From the NCBI RefSeq assembly GCF_023517795.1, contig NZ_CP082928.1, positions 930,001 through 994,000 on the forward strand: DNA of 64,000 nt, written 5' to 3'. A program made the translations under genes and the position numbers. Source of the stretch: Pseudomonas fulva (GTDB taxonomy: Bacteria; Pseudomonadota; Gammaproteobacteria; Pseudomonadales; Pseudomonadaceae). The notes under the pieces are model-generated. The model ran no database searches. It was not told the DNA's origin and saw only the letters and a program-made list of their open reading frames with translations. Below, piece after piece: positions 7,484 through 15,828 of this stretch. Position 1 is the stretch's first letter. The number at the start of each line of letters is the position of its first letter.

Positions 7484-9430
7484 TTAGAAGTTCATACCGA
7501 AGCTGAGAGCCAGGAAGTCACGATCAACCAGGGTGTTGTAACGACCATCGAAGAAGTTGGTGTAAGCAACGGTCGCGGTGTAGGTGTTCTGATATTCGGC
7601 ATCGACGCCCAGGCTGGCGGCCTTGGCACCTTCGTTGAACAACCCGTTGGGACCGTAACCGTCAACGTCGTGGGAGAAGGCGACGTTGGGCCGCAGGTTC
7701 ACACCGGCGAACACATCGCTGTAGTCGAGGATGCCGCGCATGCGATAACCCCAGGAGTTGGCGGTGGTGAAACCATGGTCGCCATAACGGGCGATGGACG
7801 TTTCGTTAGGGTCCACCGCACTGCCGGTGATGCCGTAGATGGGGTCACGGCCATAGCGGTTCTTGTTCTTGCCCTCAAGACCGCCGACGTGCGCGAAGCC
7901 GACCTCGCCCACCAGGGTCAGGCGGTCAGCGCCCAGAACCTGATCGAAGAAGTGCGTGAAGGTGGTCTGGATCTGGGTAATTTCCTTGCGGTCGTAGCCC
8001 TTCTGCACCGCTCCCGGCGCGGACGTGCCGGCCGCCGCGCCAGCCAGGGCGAGGGTCAGTTGCTGGGTGTTGATCTGCACCGGTGCATTCGGGCGATAGC
8101 TGACTTCACCCTGCCAGGCCGTGCCGGTAGGCAGCGTGGTGGAGAAGCTCAGACCATAAAGGCGAATGTCCTCGGGGTAGTCCATGAAGTAACTGCCGTT
8201 ACCCACGGCCACAGCAGCACCGGCCAGCGTGCGCGCCTGGGCGCCCAGGGGACCTGCGAAAGCGGCAGGTGGCGCGGCACCGAGCCATGCGTTGCCGGAT
8301 CCCACCCAGGCTGCGGGGCTACCCGCGGCACCCACACCCAGGGTGTTGTAGATACTGCGAGCTGCCGCGCCAATCCTCGCCAGGGCAGCGGCATCGGCAT
8401 TCTGCACACTGAGGAACGGCGTGCGGCTGTGGTAATTCATGAAGTACGCGCCGTACTCGGTGTTATCGCCCTGCCAGCGCAGTGCCAGGCCCCACTGCCC
8501 GTCATCGCGTGCCGTGTTGTCCTTGCCGCGACGCACCACCATGCCTTCCTGGGTGTAGTTCACACCGGCGGCCGACGCACCGATCGGCGCCAGCGCCGGC
8601 GCCCCGGCTGCCAAGGCATCGACGCCACGCAACAGGCCGACCAGACTGCTGTTGAGGATGTTGTAGTTGTTGTTACAGCCATTGGCCGCCACATCGGCGG
8701 TCGAGAAGAAGGTCCCGCAGTTATCGACGACGGTCTGTTTCCAGCTCAACTGGTAGAAGCTCTCCATCGACAGGCGATCGGTGATGCTCTGGGAGACATA
8801 GAACATGTTGACCGGGATCAGACCTTCCTTGACCTCGCTGCCGGGGCGTCGGAAAGCGGAAACGTCAACCGGGTTGATCGAGTTGATGCTGTTCTGGATG
8901 AAGGTACTTTCACCCCAGCTCACCACCTGCTTGCCCAGGCGCACGGAACCGGGCTGATCGCCAATGCTGTAGTTGTGGTACACGAAGGTATCGAGCCATT
9001 CCGCCCCGGCGGACTTGGCACCCGGCTTGCGGCCGTCGTCGTCGATATCCTTGAAGGGACGCGACTCATCCTTGAGCTCGAAGTCGTACCAGTATTTGCC
9101 CCGCACGAACACACCGGTATCGCCGTACTTCAGCTCCAGGTCATGGATACCCTTGAAGATCTTGGAGAAGGTTTCGCCACGCTTGAAGTTGAGACGCCCG
9201 TCGTCACCTGTCTGGGTATAGCCGGTGCCGCCGTTGGCTTCGCCGATGAAACGATCGTCACGCTTGGCTGTCGACCAACTGGCCCCTACCGACAGCGACG
9301 AGTCGAATTGACCTTCGATTTCCCCGATATTGAAATTCACCGCGAATGCCGGGCTGGCAAGAGTTGATGCGAGGCTGACGGCCAGCGGCAGTTTTGCCAG
9401 ACGCCAGAACGGCCTTGTTGTGTTGGTCAT
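7484..9430 (-). CDS. DUF1302 family outer-membrane protein
   Basis: 648 residues. A signal peptide ends near ASPAFA, and the mature start is VNFNIGEIEGQFDSSLSVGA. The rest alternates short beta-rich segments (VFVRGKYWYDFEL, YGAYFMNYHSRTPF) and ends in an aromatic residue (LSFGMNF), as expected for an outer-membrane barrel. This is the DUF1302 family. The DUF1329 gene follows after 28 bases and the two share one terminator, so they form an operon. An acyl-CoA ligase gene lies upstream on the same strand. I recall the same association of a medium-chain acyl-CoA ligase with DUF1302 and DUF1329 in P. putida (PP_0763-0766 region). Outer-membrane passage of a fatty-acid-like or sterol-like compound is an inference. 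Confidence 0.85.
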   Translation of the reverse strand: MTNTTRPFWRLAKLPLAVSLASTLASPAFAVNFNIGEIEGQFDSSLSVGASWSTAKRDDRFIGEANGGTGYTQTGDDGRLNFKRGETFSKIFKGIHDLELKYGDTGVFVRGKYWYDFELKDESRPFKDIDDDGRKPGAKSAGAEWLDTFVYHNYSIGDQPGSVRLGKQVVSWGESTFIQNSINSINPVDVSAFRRPGSEVKEGLIPVNMFYVSQSITDRLSMESFYQLSWKQTVVDNCGTFFSTADVAANGCNNNYNILNSSLVGLLRGVDALAAGAPALAPIGASAAGVNYTQEGMVVRRGKDNTARDDGQWGLALRWQGDNTEYGAYFMNYHSRTPFLSVQNADAAALARIGAAARSIYNTLGVGAAGSPAAWVGSGNAWLGAAPPAAFAGPLGAQARTLAGAAVAVGNGSYFMDYPEDIRLYGLSFSTTLPTGTAWQGEVSYRPNAPVQINTQQLTLALAGAAAGTSAPGAVQKGYDRKEITQIQTTFTHFFDQVLGADRLTLVGEVGFAHVGGLEGKNKNRYGRDPIYGITGSAVDPNETSIARYGDHGFTTANSWGYRMRGILDYSDVFAGVNLRPNVAFSHDVDGYGPNGLFNEGAKAASLGVDAEYQNTYTATVAYTNFFDGRYNTLVDRDFLALSFGMNF

Positions 9431-9444
9431 CGACGCTACTCCAT

Positions 9445-9455
9445 TTGTTTTTGTT
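9445..9455 (-). promoter_or_regulatory. Candidate Crc/Hfq (CA) motif at the DUF1302 ribosome-binding site
   Basis: On the mRNA, AACAAAAACAA immediately precedes the GGAG Shine-Dalgarno sequence (9439-9442) and the ATG at 9430. It contains AACAAAAA, matching AANAANAA. This is the usual position for Hfq/Crc translational repression. Confidence 0.55.
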
Positions 9456-9591
9456 ATGGCTGATTGACTAAAGCCAGCGAGCCTTGCCAGGTGGTGCTTG
9501 CAGTGCCCGAGACACTCTGGCTCGCCGGTTTAGAGGGATCAGTCCCATCCGTGACAAGCCAAGGATGGCCGGAAACCAGCAATTAGCAAGC

Positions 9592-9617
9592 CAAACGTTT
9601 GTTTGACTGATCAGTCA
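9592..9617. promoter_or_regulatory. Overlapping PsrA-like box and 14-bp palindrome
   Basis: CAAAC GTTT GTTTG (9592-9605) fits the published PsrA consensus (G/C)AAAC-N2-4-GTTT(G/C). It shares two bases with a perfect palindrome TGACTGATCAGTCA (9604-9617), which looks like a TetR-family operator. Both lie about 160-190 bases upstream of the DUF1302 start, in the 212-base gap after the acyl-CoA ligase gene. Function is inferred from motif only. Confidence 0.45.
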
Positions 9618-9642
9618 CATTTTTGGCGTTGAAATTCGTGCC

Positions 9643-11325
9643 TTACAGGGACGATAAAATCGCACTCCCGGTGTCCTGCCACTGCGCGAGATCAACGCGA
9701 ATACGCTTTTTGTCCAGCTTGCCCACACTGGTCTTGGGAATTTCGGTAACAAGGGCGATCTGCGAGGGAATTGCCCACTTGTTGATGGCCCCCTGCTCGA
9801 CGAAAGGCGTGAGGTGTTCCCTGACAATACGCGCGTCCAGCGCCTGGCCCTCCTTTGCCACCACCAGGGCAAATGGGCGCTCGCCCCACTGCTGATCGGC
9901 CACGCCGACCACGGCCACCTCGCGAACCGCCGGATGGCGACTGATCAGGTCTTCGAGTTCCAGTGAGGAGAGCCACTCGCCCCCGGTCTTGATCACGTCC
10001 TTGAGGCGGTCGCGAATGTCGATGAAGCCCCTGTCGTCCAGCGTTGCCACGTCGCCGGTGTGCAACCAGCCATGGGCCCACAACTCCTGGCCCTTTTCCG
10101 CCTCGCAAAAGTAACCCTGGGTCAGCCAGGGGGCACGCAACACCAGTTCGCCCTGGGTCTCGCCGTCGGCGGGCAAGTGCCGGCCCTCGCTGTCCATGAT
10201 CGCCGCCTCCACCAGCGGCACCGGAACCCCGGCCTTGATGCGGTAGGCGGTGCGCTGCTCTTCGCTGCCGTCGAGCAGCTCGTCGTCGAGGTAGGCGCAG
10301 GAAATCAGCGGGCAGGTTTCCGACATGCCATAGGCCGCCGTCAGCTGAATGCCCCTGGCCTTGGCCGCCTCATACAAGGCGCGATTGAGCGCGCTGCCGC
10401 CGATGATCACCTTCATGCCCTGGAAGTCATGGCCCTGGGCGCCGGGTGCGGCCAGCAGCATCTGCAGGATGGTCGGTACGCAATGGGAGAAGGTCACCTG
10501 CTCGTTCTTGATCAGCGCGCTGAGCATCTCCGGCTCGTAGCGCCCCGGATAGACCTGCTTCACCCCCAGCAGCGTGGCGACGTAGGGCACGCCCCAGGCA
10601 TGCACGTGGAACATCGGGGTGATGGGCATATACACGTCGTCATTGCCCATCAGGCGGATGCTGTCCAGGCTGCCCAGAGTGGTGGCCATGGACAGGGTAT
10701 GCAGCACCAGTTGCCGGTGGGTGAAATACACGCCCTTCGGGTTGCCGGTGGTGCCCGTGGTGTAGAAAGTGGTGGCGACGGAGTTTTCGTCGAAGTCGGC
10801 GAACGCATAACGTGGCTCGGCAGCAGCCAGCAGGCTTTCGTACTCACCGACGCAGCCGGGCAGTTCGCCAGCGGCCGTGGCGTTGTCGGTCAGCAGCAAG
10901 GTGCCGGTGACCGTGGTGAGGTGCCCGGCGATGCCCTGATACAGCGCGGCGAAATCGCTGTTGACCAGCACGAAGCGGTCCTCGGCGTGATTCATGGTGT
11001 AGAGAATCTGCTCGGGCGACAGGCGGATGTTGATGGTGTGCAGCACCGCCCCCAGCATCGGTACCGCGAACATGCACTCCAGGTAACGGTGGCTGTCCCA
11101 GTCCATCACCGCCACCGTGTCGCCGGCCTTTACCCCGGCCTTGGTAAGCACGTTGGCCAGCCGCGCCACCCGCTCATTGAAGGTCGCGTAGGTGTAACGC
11201 AGGGTGTCGCGGTAGACGATTTCGCGGTTGCGCTCATAACGGCTGCCCGACAACAGCAGGCTCTTGATCAGCAGCGGGTATGGGTGGGCATTCGCGGCGG
11301 GGGGAATGATGCGGGTCTGCAACAT
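9643..11325 (-). CDS. Fatty acyl-CoA ligase (AMP-forming, AlkK-like)
   Basis: 560 residues of the ANL adenylating superfamily. The phosphate-binding loop YTTGTTGNPKG is at 187-197. MFHVHAWGVPY and AYGMSET follow, then the hinge DRLKDVIKTGGEW and a C-terminal catalytic lysine in SVGKLDKK. Together these indicate activation of a carboxylic acid to its CoA thioester. Overall sequence and length resemble AlkK-type medium-chain acyl-CoA ligases more than FadD1/FadD2. It is transcribed divergently from a thiolase, and it sits upstream of the DUF1302-DUF1329 pair with 212 bases between. The chain-length preference is a guess. It may be monocistronic because a candidate promoter region separates it from DUF1302. 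Confidence 0.85.
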   Translation of the reverse strand: MLQTRIIPPAANAHPYPLLIKSLLLSGSRYERNREIVYRDTLRYTYATFNERVARLANVLTKAGVKAGDTVAVMDWDSHRYLECMFAVPMLGAVLHTINIRLSPEQILYTMNHAEDRFVLVNSDFAALYQGIAGHLTTVTGTLLLTDNATAAGELPGCVGEYESLLAAAEPRYAFADFDENSVATTFYTTGTTGNPKGVYFTHRQLVLHTLSMATTLGSLDSIRLMGNDDVYMPITPMFHVHAWGVPYVATLLGVKQVYPGRYEPEMLSALIKNEQVTFSHCVPTILQMLLAAPGAQGHDFQGMKVIIGGSALNRALYEAAKARGIQLTAAYGMSETCPLISCAYLDDELLDGSEEQRTAYRIKAGVPVPLVEAAIMDSEGRHLPADGETQGELVLRAPWLTQGYFCEAEKGQELWAHGWLHTGDVATLDDRGFIDIRDRLKDVIKTGGEWLSSLELEDLISRHPAVREVAVVGVADQQWGERPFALVVAKEGQALDARIVREHLTPFVEQGAINKWAIPSQIALVTEIPKTSVGKLDKKRIRVDLAQWQDTGSAILSSL

Positions 11326-11507
11326 GGGCTCACCTGTTCTGGACTATTGTTGACAGCGACGAAGATGAAGCGAAACCGGAGCGCGGATGGCACCTTGCCC
11401 AACGGTAGCCCGTGCCAGCGCTCGCTCAATCAGCCGAAAGGATGATTGTGTTGCCCGGTGTGACCAGCCAGGCGGTTTCGCCCCTTACTGCAGATCGAGG
11501 TGGATAC

Positions 11508-12683
11508 ATGTCGGATATCGTTATCGTCAACGGCGCGCGCACGCCGATGGGTGGTTTTCAGGGTAGCCTGTCCGCGCTGAGCGCAACGGATCTTGGAGCC
11601 GCGGCGATTCGCGCCGCCATCGCCCGCGCGGGTATCGACCCCGGCGACGTGCAGGAAGTGATCATGGGCTGCGTGTTGCCCGCTGGGCTCAAGCAGGGGC
11701 CTGCTCGCCAGGCTGCGCTCGCCGCCGGCCTGCCGAGCGCCACGGGCTGCACCACCATCAACAAGCTCTGCGGCTCGGGCATGAAGGCGGTGATGCTCGC
11801 CCATGACCTGATCAGGGCCGGCAGTGCCGAGGTGATGGTCGCCGGCGGCATGGAGAGCATGTCCAATGCCCCCTACCTGCTGCCCAAGGCACGTGGCGGC
11901 CTGCGCATGGGCCACGGCGAGGTCAAGGATCATATGTTCTTCGATGGGCTGGAGGACGCCCGCACCGGTCGCCTGATGGGTTCCTTCGCCCAGGAAACCG
12001 CGGACCGCTACGGCATCACCCGCGAAGCGATGGACGCCTACGCCATCGAATCGCTACGCCGTGCGCAGCAGGCCATGACCTCAGGTGCGCTGGCCGCCGA
12101 GATCGTCCCTGTCACCGTGACGACCCGCCAGGGTGACACTCAGGTCAGCGAAGACGAACAGCCGCTGAACGCCAGGATAGACAAGATCACCAGCCTGAAA
12201 CCGGCCTTCAGCAAGGACGGCAGCATCACCGCGGCCAATGCCAGCTCGATTTCCGATGGCGCCAGTGCGCTGCTGCTGATGAGCGCCGAGCAGGCCCGCG
12301 CCCGCGGCCTGCAACCGCTGGCCCGTATCGTCGCGCATGCCACCCAGAGCCAGGATCCCAGCGAATTCACCATCGCCCCCATCGGCGCCATCAGCAAAGT
12401 GCTGCACAAGGCCGGCTGGCAAAAGAACGAGGTCGACCTGTTCGAGATCAACGAGGCCTTCGCCATGGTCACCATGCTGGCGATGGGCGAACACGACCTC
12501 GATCACGCCAAGGTGAATATCTACGGCGGCGCCTGCGCCCAAGGGCATCCGGTGGGCTCGACCGGCTCGCGCATCCTCGTCACGCTGATCAACGCGCTGC
12601 GCCAGACCGGCGGCAAGCGCGGTATCGCCTCGCTGTGCATCGGCGGCGGCGAGGCGACGGCGGTCGCGGTCGAAGTACTGTAA
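11508..12683 (+). CDS. Acetyl-CoA C-acyltransferase (thiolase, AtoB-type)
   Basis: 391 residues, the normal thiolase length. The nucleophile Cys88 lies in KLCGSGMKAV. The conserved NEAFA, GGACAQGHPVGSTGSR (His) and C-terminal SLCIGGGEATA (second Cys) blocks are all present. It condenses or cleaves acetyl-CoA/acetoacetyl-CoA, or carries out the last step of beta-oxidation. The frame is open to 11412, but ATG 11508 has a GAGGTGG ribosome-binding site and gives the family N-terminus MSDIVIVNGARTPMG. It is divergent from the acyl-CoA ligase, so the two may share control. A terminator follows. Biosynthetic versus degradative direction cannot be read from sequence. Confidence 0.9.
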   Translation: MSDIVIVNGARTPMGGFQGSLSALSATDLGAAAIRAAIARAGIDPGDVQEVIMGCVLPAGLKQGPARQAALAAGLPSATGCTTINKLCGSGMKAVMLAHDLIRAGSAEVMVAGGMESMSNAPYLLPKARGGLRMGHGEVKDHMFFDGLEDARTGRLMGSFAQETADRYGITREAMDAYAIESLRRAQQAMTSGALAAEIVPVTVTTRQGDTQVSEDEQPLNARIDKITSLKPAFSKDGSITAANASSISDGASALLLMSAEQARARGLQPLARIVAHATQSQDPSEFTIAPIGAISKVLHKAGWQKNEVDLFEINEAFAMVTMLAMGEHDLDHAKVNIYGGACAQGHPVGSTGSRILVTLINALRQTGGKRGIASLCIGGGEATAVAVEVL

Positions 12684-12694
12684 GAAGCCTTCCA

Positions 12695-12718
12695 GGGGCG
12701 CAATCGCGCCCTTTATTT
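12695..12718 (+). terminator. Rho-independent terminator after the thiolase gene
   Basis: The stem GGGCGC AATC GCGCCC is followed by TTTATTT. It overlaps the 3' end of the converging LysE-family gene. Confidence 0.75.
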
Positions 12719-13342
12719 CAGCTCGGTGAACGCCAGCTTGATCCCCAGGCCGACCAACACCGCGCCCATCAGCCGATCGAACCAGTGGCCCAGGCGCGCG
12801 AAACCGTCGCGCACGCGCTGCTGGCTGAACAGCATTGCCACCAGGCAGAACCACACCGCCGTGGCCACGGCCAGGTAGACACCGTAACCGCCCTGCACGA
12901 GCAACGGGGTGTGCGGGTTGATCACCACGGTGAACAGCGACAGGAAGAACAGCGTCGCCTTGGGGTTCAGGCCATTGGTCACGAAGCCGGTGACGAACGC
13001 CCCGCGGGGTGTTCTCGCCGGGGCCGCGGCCTGTTCCTGGAGCGACCCGGGCGCGGCGGGTCGAGCGCGCAGCGCCTTGAAGCCGATGTACAGCAGATAG
13101 GCGGCGGCCAGCCACTTCAGCGCATTGAACAGCACGATCGACTGGGACACGATCAGGCCGATGCCCAGTAGCGAATAGGCCACGTGAACGAAGATCCCGG
13201 TGCCGACGCCCAGTGCGCAGAACACCCCGGTGCGGCGACCATGGGCCACGCTTTCACGCACCACGATGGCGAAATCCGGCCCGGGGCTGGCGACGGCCAG
13301 CAGGTGAATGAGGGCAACGGTGAAGAACTCCATCCAGTACAC
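12713..13342 (-). CDS. LysE/RhtB-family amino-acid exporter
   Basis: About 209 residues with five to six hydrophobic segments, and the family N-terminus EFFTVALIHLLAVASPGPDF. A later GFVTNGLNPKATLFFLSLF block is also typical. LysE/RhtB proteins export amino acids such as threonine, homoserine or lysine across the inner membrane. I start at GTG 13342, which has GGAGTT six bases upstream; ATG 13333 three codons later is the alternative. The frame is open to 13408, but that N-terminus has no family similarity. It converges on the thiolase gene and overlaps its terminator. The substrate cannot be assigned. Confidence 0.85.
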   Translation of the reverse strand: MYWMEFFTVALIHLLAVASPGPDFAIVVRESVAHGRRTGVFCALGVGTGIFVHVAYSLLGIGLIVSQSIVLFNALKWLAAAYLLYIGFKALRARPAAPGSLQEQAAAPARTPRGAFVTGFVTNGLNPKATLFFLSLFTVVINPHTPLLVQGGYGVYLAVATAVWFCLVAMLFSQQRVRDGFARLGHWFDRLMGAVLVGLGIKLAFTELK

Positions 13343-13498
13343 GGCAACTCCAGGAATCGGCTGATTGATCGATGGGCAGAGGCCAGGGTCCGTTGACGGT
13401 TCACCCACGACCGCGCCACCCGGCTAGGGGCGGGCGGCGGCGCGCTTCTGATAGGCTGCACTTTACTTCCCGACAGGACAGCCCGAAAGGTACAGCTG

Positions 13499-14464
13499 AT
13501 GAGTAAAACAGGCCGCGCGGTGTTTCTCGATTATCGCTCCCTCGACCTTGGCGATCTGGACATGACCCCGCTACGGGAACCGTTCGCCGAGCTGGTGCTG
13601 CACGACCAGAGCAGCCCGTCGCAGATCATCGAGCGTCTGCAGGGAGCCCGCGTGGCGATCAGCAACAAGGCGGTGATCGACGGGGCCGTGCTGGCCGCCT
13701 GTCCCGATCTCGAGCTGATACTGGTCGCGGCCACCGGCACCAACAACGTCGACCTCGCCGCGGCACGGGCCCACGGCGTGAGCGTGTGCAATTGCCAGGG
13801 TTACGGTACGCCCTCGGTGGCCCAGCACACCCTGGCGCTGCTGCTCGCCCTGGCCACCAGCCTGCCGGACTATCAGCGCGATATCCGTGCTGGCCGCTGG
13901 CAGCAATCGCCGATGTTCTGTTTGCTCGACCACCCGATCGTCGAGCTCGAAGGCAAGACCCTGGGCCTGCTCGGCCACGGCGAGCTGGGTGGCGCCGTCG
14001 CCAGGCTGGCCGAAGCCTTCGGCATGCGCGTGCGCTACGGTCAACTGCCAGGACGGCCGCCGCGCGCCGATCGCCTGCCACTGGATGAGCTGCTTAGCCA
14101 GGTCGATGCCCTCACCCTGCACTGCCCGCTGACCGAACAGACCCGCAACCTGATCGGCGCCCGGGAGCTGGCCCTGCTCAAGCCTGGCGCTTTCGTGATC
14201 AATACCGCCCGAGGCGGCCTGATCGACGAACAGGCGCTGGCCGATGCCCTGCGCGCGGGCCAGCTCGGTGGCGCGGCGACCGACGTGCTGACCCAGGAGC
14301 CGCCCAAAGACGGCAACCCGCTGCTGGCTGCCGACATCCCGCGCCTGATCATCACGCCCCACAGCGCCTGGGGTGCCCGCGAGGCGCGCCAGCGGATCGT
14401 TGGCCAACTGGCGGAAAACGCGGCGGGCTTCTTCGCCGGGCAGGCCAAACGCCAGGTCAACTGA
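13499..14464 (+). CDS. D-2-hydroxyacid dehydrogenase (hydroxypyruvate/glyoxylate reductase type)
   Basis: 321 residues. The NAD(P)-binding loop is GHGELG within LGLLGHGELGGAVARL. The catalytic triad of D-isomer dehydrogenases is present: Arg in NTARGGLID, Glu in TDVLTQEPP and His in ITPHSAWGA. It should reversibly reduce 2-oxoacids such as hydroxypyruvate or glyoxylate to D-2-hydroxyacids in the cytoplasm. The general resemblance is to glycerate dehydrogenase (HprA). The ATG start follows AAAGGTACAGCTG. The rsmC-like gene follows on the same strand after 72 bases, so co-transcription is possible. Exact substrate is inferred from family. Confidence 0.87.
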   Translation: MSKTGRAVFLDYRSLDLGDLDMTPLREPFAELVLHDQSSPSQIIERLQGARVAISNKAVIDGAVLAACPDLELILVAATGTNNVDLAAARAHGVSVCNCQGYGTPSVAQHTLALLLALATSLPDYQRDIRAGRWQQSPMFCLLDHPIVELEGKTLGLLGHGELGGAVARLAEAFGMRVRYGQLPGRPPRADRLPLDELLSQVDALTLHCPLTEQTRNLIGARELALLKPGAFVINTARGGLIDEQALADALRAGQLGGAATDVLTQEPPKDGNPLLAADIPRLIITPHSAWGAREARQRIVGQLAENAAGFFAGQAKRQVN

Positions 14465-14536
14465 TCGCCTGGCGCGTCGGGCTTGCAGCTTGCGGCGCAG
14501 GCCCCTACCCTTCGCGCTTTTGCCGGGGTAGATCTG

Positions 14537-15535
14537 ATGGATCCGCGAAGTGAAGTGCTGCTGCGCCAGGCCGAGCTGTTCGCTGGCCCCGCCCTGCTCG
14601 CGGGCCTGCCGGCCGATGATCTGCTGGCACACCTGCCCCAGGCCTCGGGCTGGGGCTGGCATGCCGGTGACCAGGCGAGGCTCGAGGCGCGCTTCGCCGG
14701 GCGCAGTACGTTCGACGTGGCACCACCAGCGCCTGGTTTCGAGACAGCGGTGTTGTTCCTGCCCAAATCCCGCGAGTTGACGGCCTACCTGCTCGATGCC
14801 CTGGCCGCCCGCCTGCCCGGCAAGCTGCTCTACCTGGTTGGCGAAAAGCGCGCCGGCGTCGAGCGCGCGGCCAAGCAGATGGCGGCCTACGGCACGCCGC
14901 GCAAACTCGACAGCGCGCGCCACTGCCAGCTGTGGCAGGTGCGCGTGGCTCAGGCGCCCATGCAACCCGCTCTCGCCTCGCTGGTCCAGCGCTACAGCCT
15001 GCCGCTCGATGACGGCCCGCTCGAGGTGGTCACCCTGCCTGGGGTGTTCAGCCACGGCCGGCTGGATACCGGCAGCGCGCTGCTGCTCAAGCATCTGGAT
15101 CGACTGCCAGGCGGTCATCTGCTGGACTTTGGTTGTGGTGCCGGCGTGCTCGGTGCGGTACTCAAACGCCGCTATCCGCACAGCCAGGTCACCCTGCTGG
15201 ACGTCGATGCCTTCGCCGTCGCCAGCAGCCGCCTGACGCTGGCTGCCAATGGCCTGCAGGCGGAGGTCATCAGTGGCGATGGTATCGCCGCGGCGCCCGT
15301 CGAGCTGAGCGCCATCCTCAGCAACCCACCTTTCCACCAGGGTGTGCATACCCACTACCAGGCCAGCGAAGACCTGTTGCGCCAGGCCTCCCGGCACCTG
15401 CGCAAGGGCGGCGAGATCCGCCTGGTGGCCAACCGCTTTCTCAAGTACCCGCCGCTGATCGAACAACATATCGGCGCCTGCCACACCCTGGCCGACGCCG
15501 ATGGTTTCCGTATCTACCAGGCGCTCAACCCGTAA
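14537..15535 (+). CDS. rsmC: 16S rRNA (guanine-N2)-methyltransferase RsmC
   Basis: 332 residues, close to E. coli RsmC (343). There are two methyltransferase-like halves. The degenerate N-terminal half includes [20 protein letters not shown]. The active C-terminal half has the SAM-binding [15 protein letters not shown], the acidic LLDVDAFAV and the catalytic NPPF in [13 protein letters not shown]. It methylates G1207 of 16S rRNA in the 30S subunit. ATG 14537 gives the family start [14 protein letters not shown]; the upstream in-frame ATG at 14483 adds unrelated residues. Two hairpins follow the gene, then the riboswitch of the next one. Confidence 0.88.
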   Translation: MDPRSEVLLRQAELFAGPALLAGLPADDLLAHLPQASGWGWHAGDQARLEARFAGRSTFDVAPPAPGFETAVLFLPKSRELTAYLLDALAARLPGKLLYLVGEKRAGVERAAKQMAAYGTPRKLDSARHCQLWQVRVAQAPMQPALASLVQRYSLPLDDGPLEVVTLPGVFSHGRLDTGSALLLKHLDRLPGGHLLDFGCGAGVLGAVLKRRYPHSQVTLLDVDAFAVASSRLTLAANGLQAEVISGDGIAAAPVELSAILSNPPFHQGVHTHYQASEDLLRQASRHLRKGGEIRLVANRFLKYPPLIEQHIGACHTLADADGFRIYQALNP

Positions 15536-15543
15536 AGGCCCGC

Positions 15544-15592
15544 GCCTGCGGCACAGCGGCGCAGGCCTTGCCCAACGAACGGCGTTTGGGCA
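15544..15592 (+). terminator. Two hairpins after rsmC
   Basis: GCCTGCG/CGCAGGC (15544-15550, 15560-15566) is followed by TGCCCAA/TTGGGCA (15569-15575, 15586-15592). There is no T-run, so termination is less certain than stem formation. Confidence 0.45.
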
Positions 15593-15604
15593 GAATGCGC
15601 GCGT

Positions 15605-15712
15605 CCTAGGGGAGTAGTCTCCCGCGAGCGCCCGCTCGCCCGGCATGCATCAACATACTTGGTCGGCTGACCATGGTGCGTGCGACCCAAGATCCGCCCA
15701 GACGGATCGGCG
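15605..15712 (+). promoter_or_regulatory. yybP-ykoY (Mn2+) riboswitch aptamer
   Basis: The 5' conserved loop GGGGAGTAG is at 15609-15617. It is followed by the hairpin GCGAGC GCCC GCTCGC, then ATCAACATACTTGG, then GGTC GGCT GACC, CATGGTGCGTGCGACC and a GATCCG/CGGATC hairpin (15691-15708). The paired loops GGGGAGTAG and AACATACT...CATGG are the hallmark of yybP-ykoY RNAs, which bind Mn2+. The next gene belongs to the TMEM165/GDT1 family, a known yybP-ykoY target. The exact 3' limit of the aptamer is uncertain. Confidence 0.85.
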
Positions 15713-15749
15713 CCGTTCGGCTCGAACGCCGCGCAGGGTTTGACAAGAC

Positions 15750-15815
15750 CTATGACACGAACACCTTACCCGGGGCGGGAAGGCTGTACGTGTCATAGCC
15801 GTGTCTACCCGCCCC
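15750..15815 (+). promoter_or_regulatory. Expression platform with two interleaved hairpins
   Basis: CTATGACACG (15750-15759) pairs perfectly with CGTGTCATAG (15789-15798). GGGGCGGG (15772-15779) pairs perfectly with CCCGCCCC (15808-15815). The two stems interleave, so they form either a pseudoknot or two mutually exclusive hairpins. The second ends four bases before the AGGAA ribosome-binding site (15819-15823) of the exporter gene and is followed by TTT only. This suggests control of translation or of weak termination. Confidence 0.6.
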
Positions 15816-15828
15816 TTTAGGAACCTCG

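Noticed and set aside
7160..9367. 735-codon open frame on the plus strand across DUF1302
   Set aside because: It lies antisense to a well-supported signal-peptide-bearing family gene. Long opposite-strand open frames are common in GC-rich DNA with this codon bias.
11370..11481. GCGAAACC/GGTTTCGC inverted repeat in the ligase-thiolase divergent gap
   Set aside because: The 8-base arms are about 100 bases apart; this is expected by chance and does not match a known operator.
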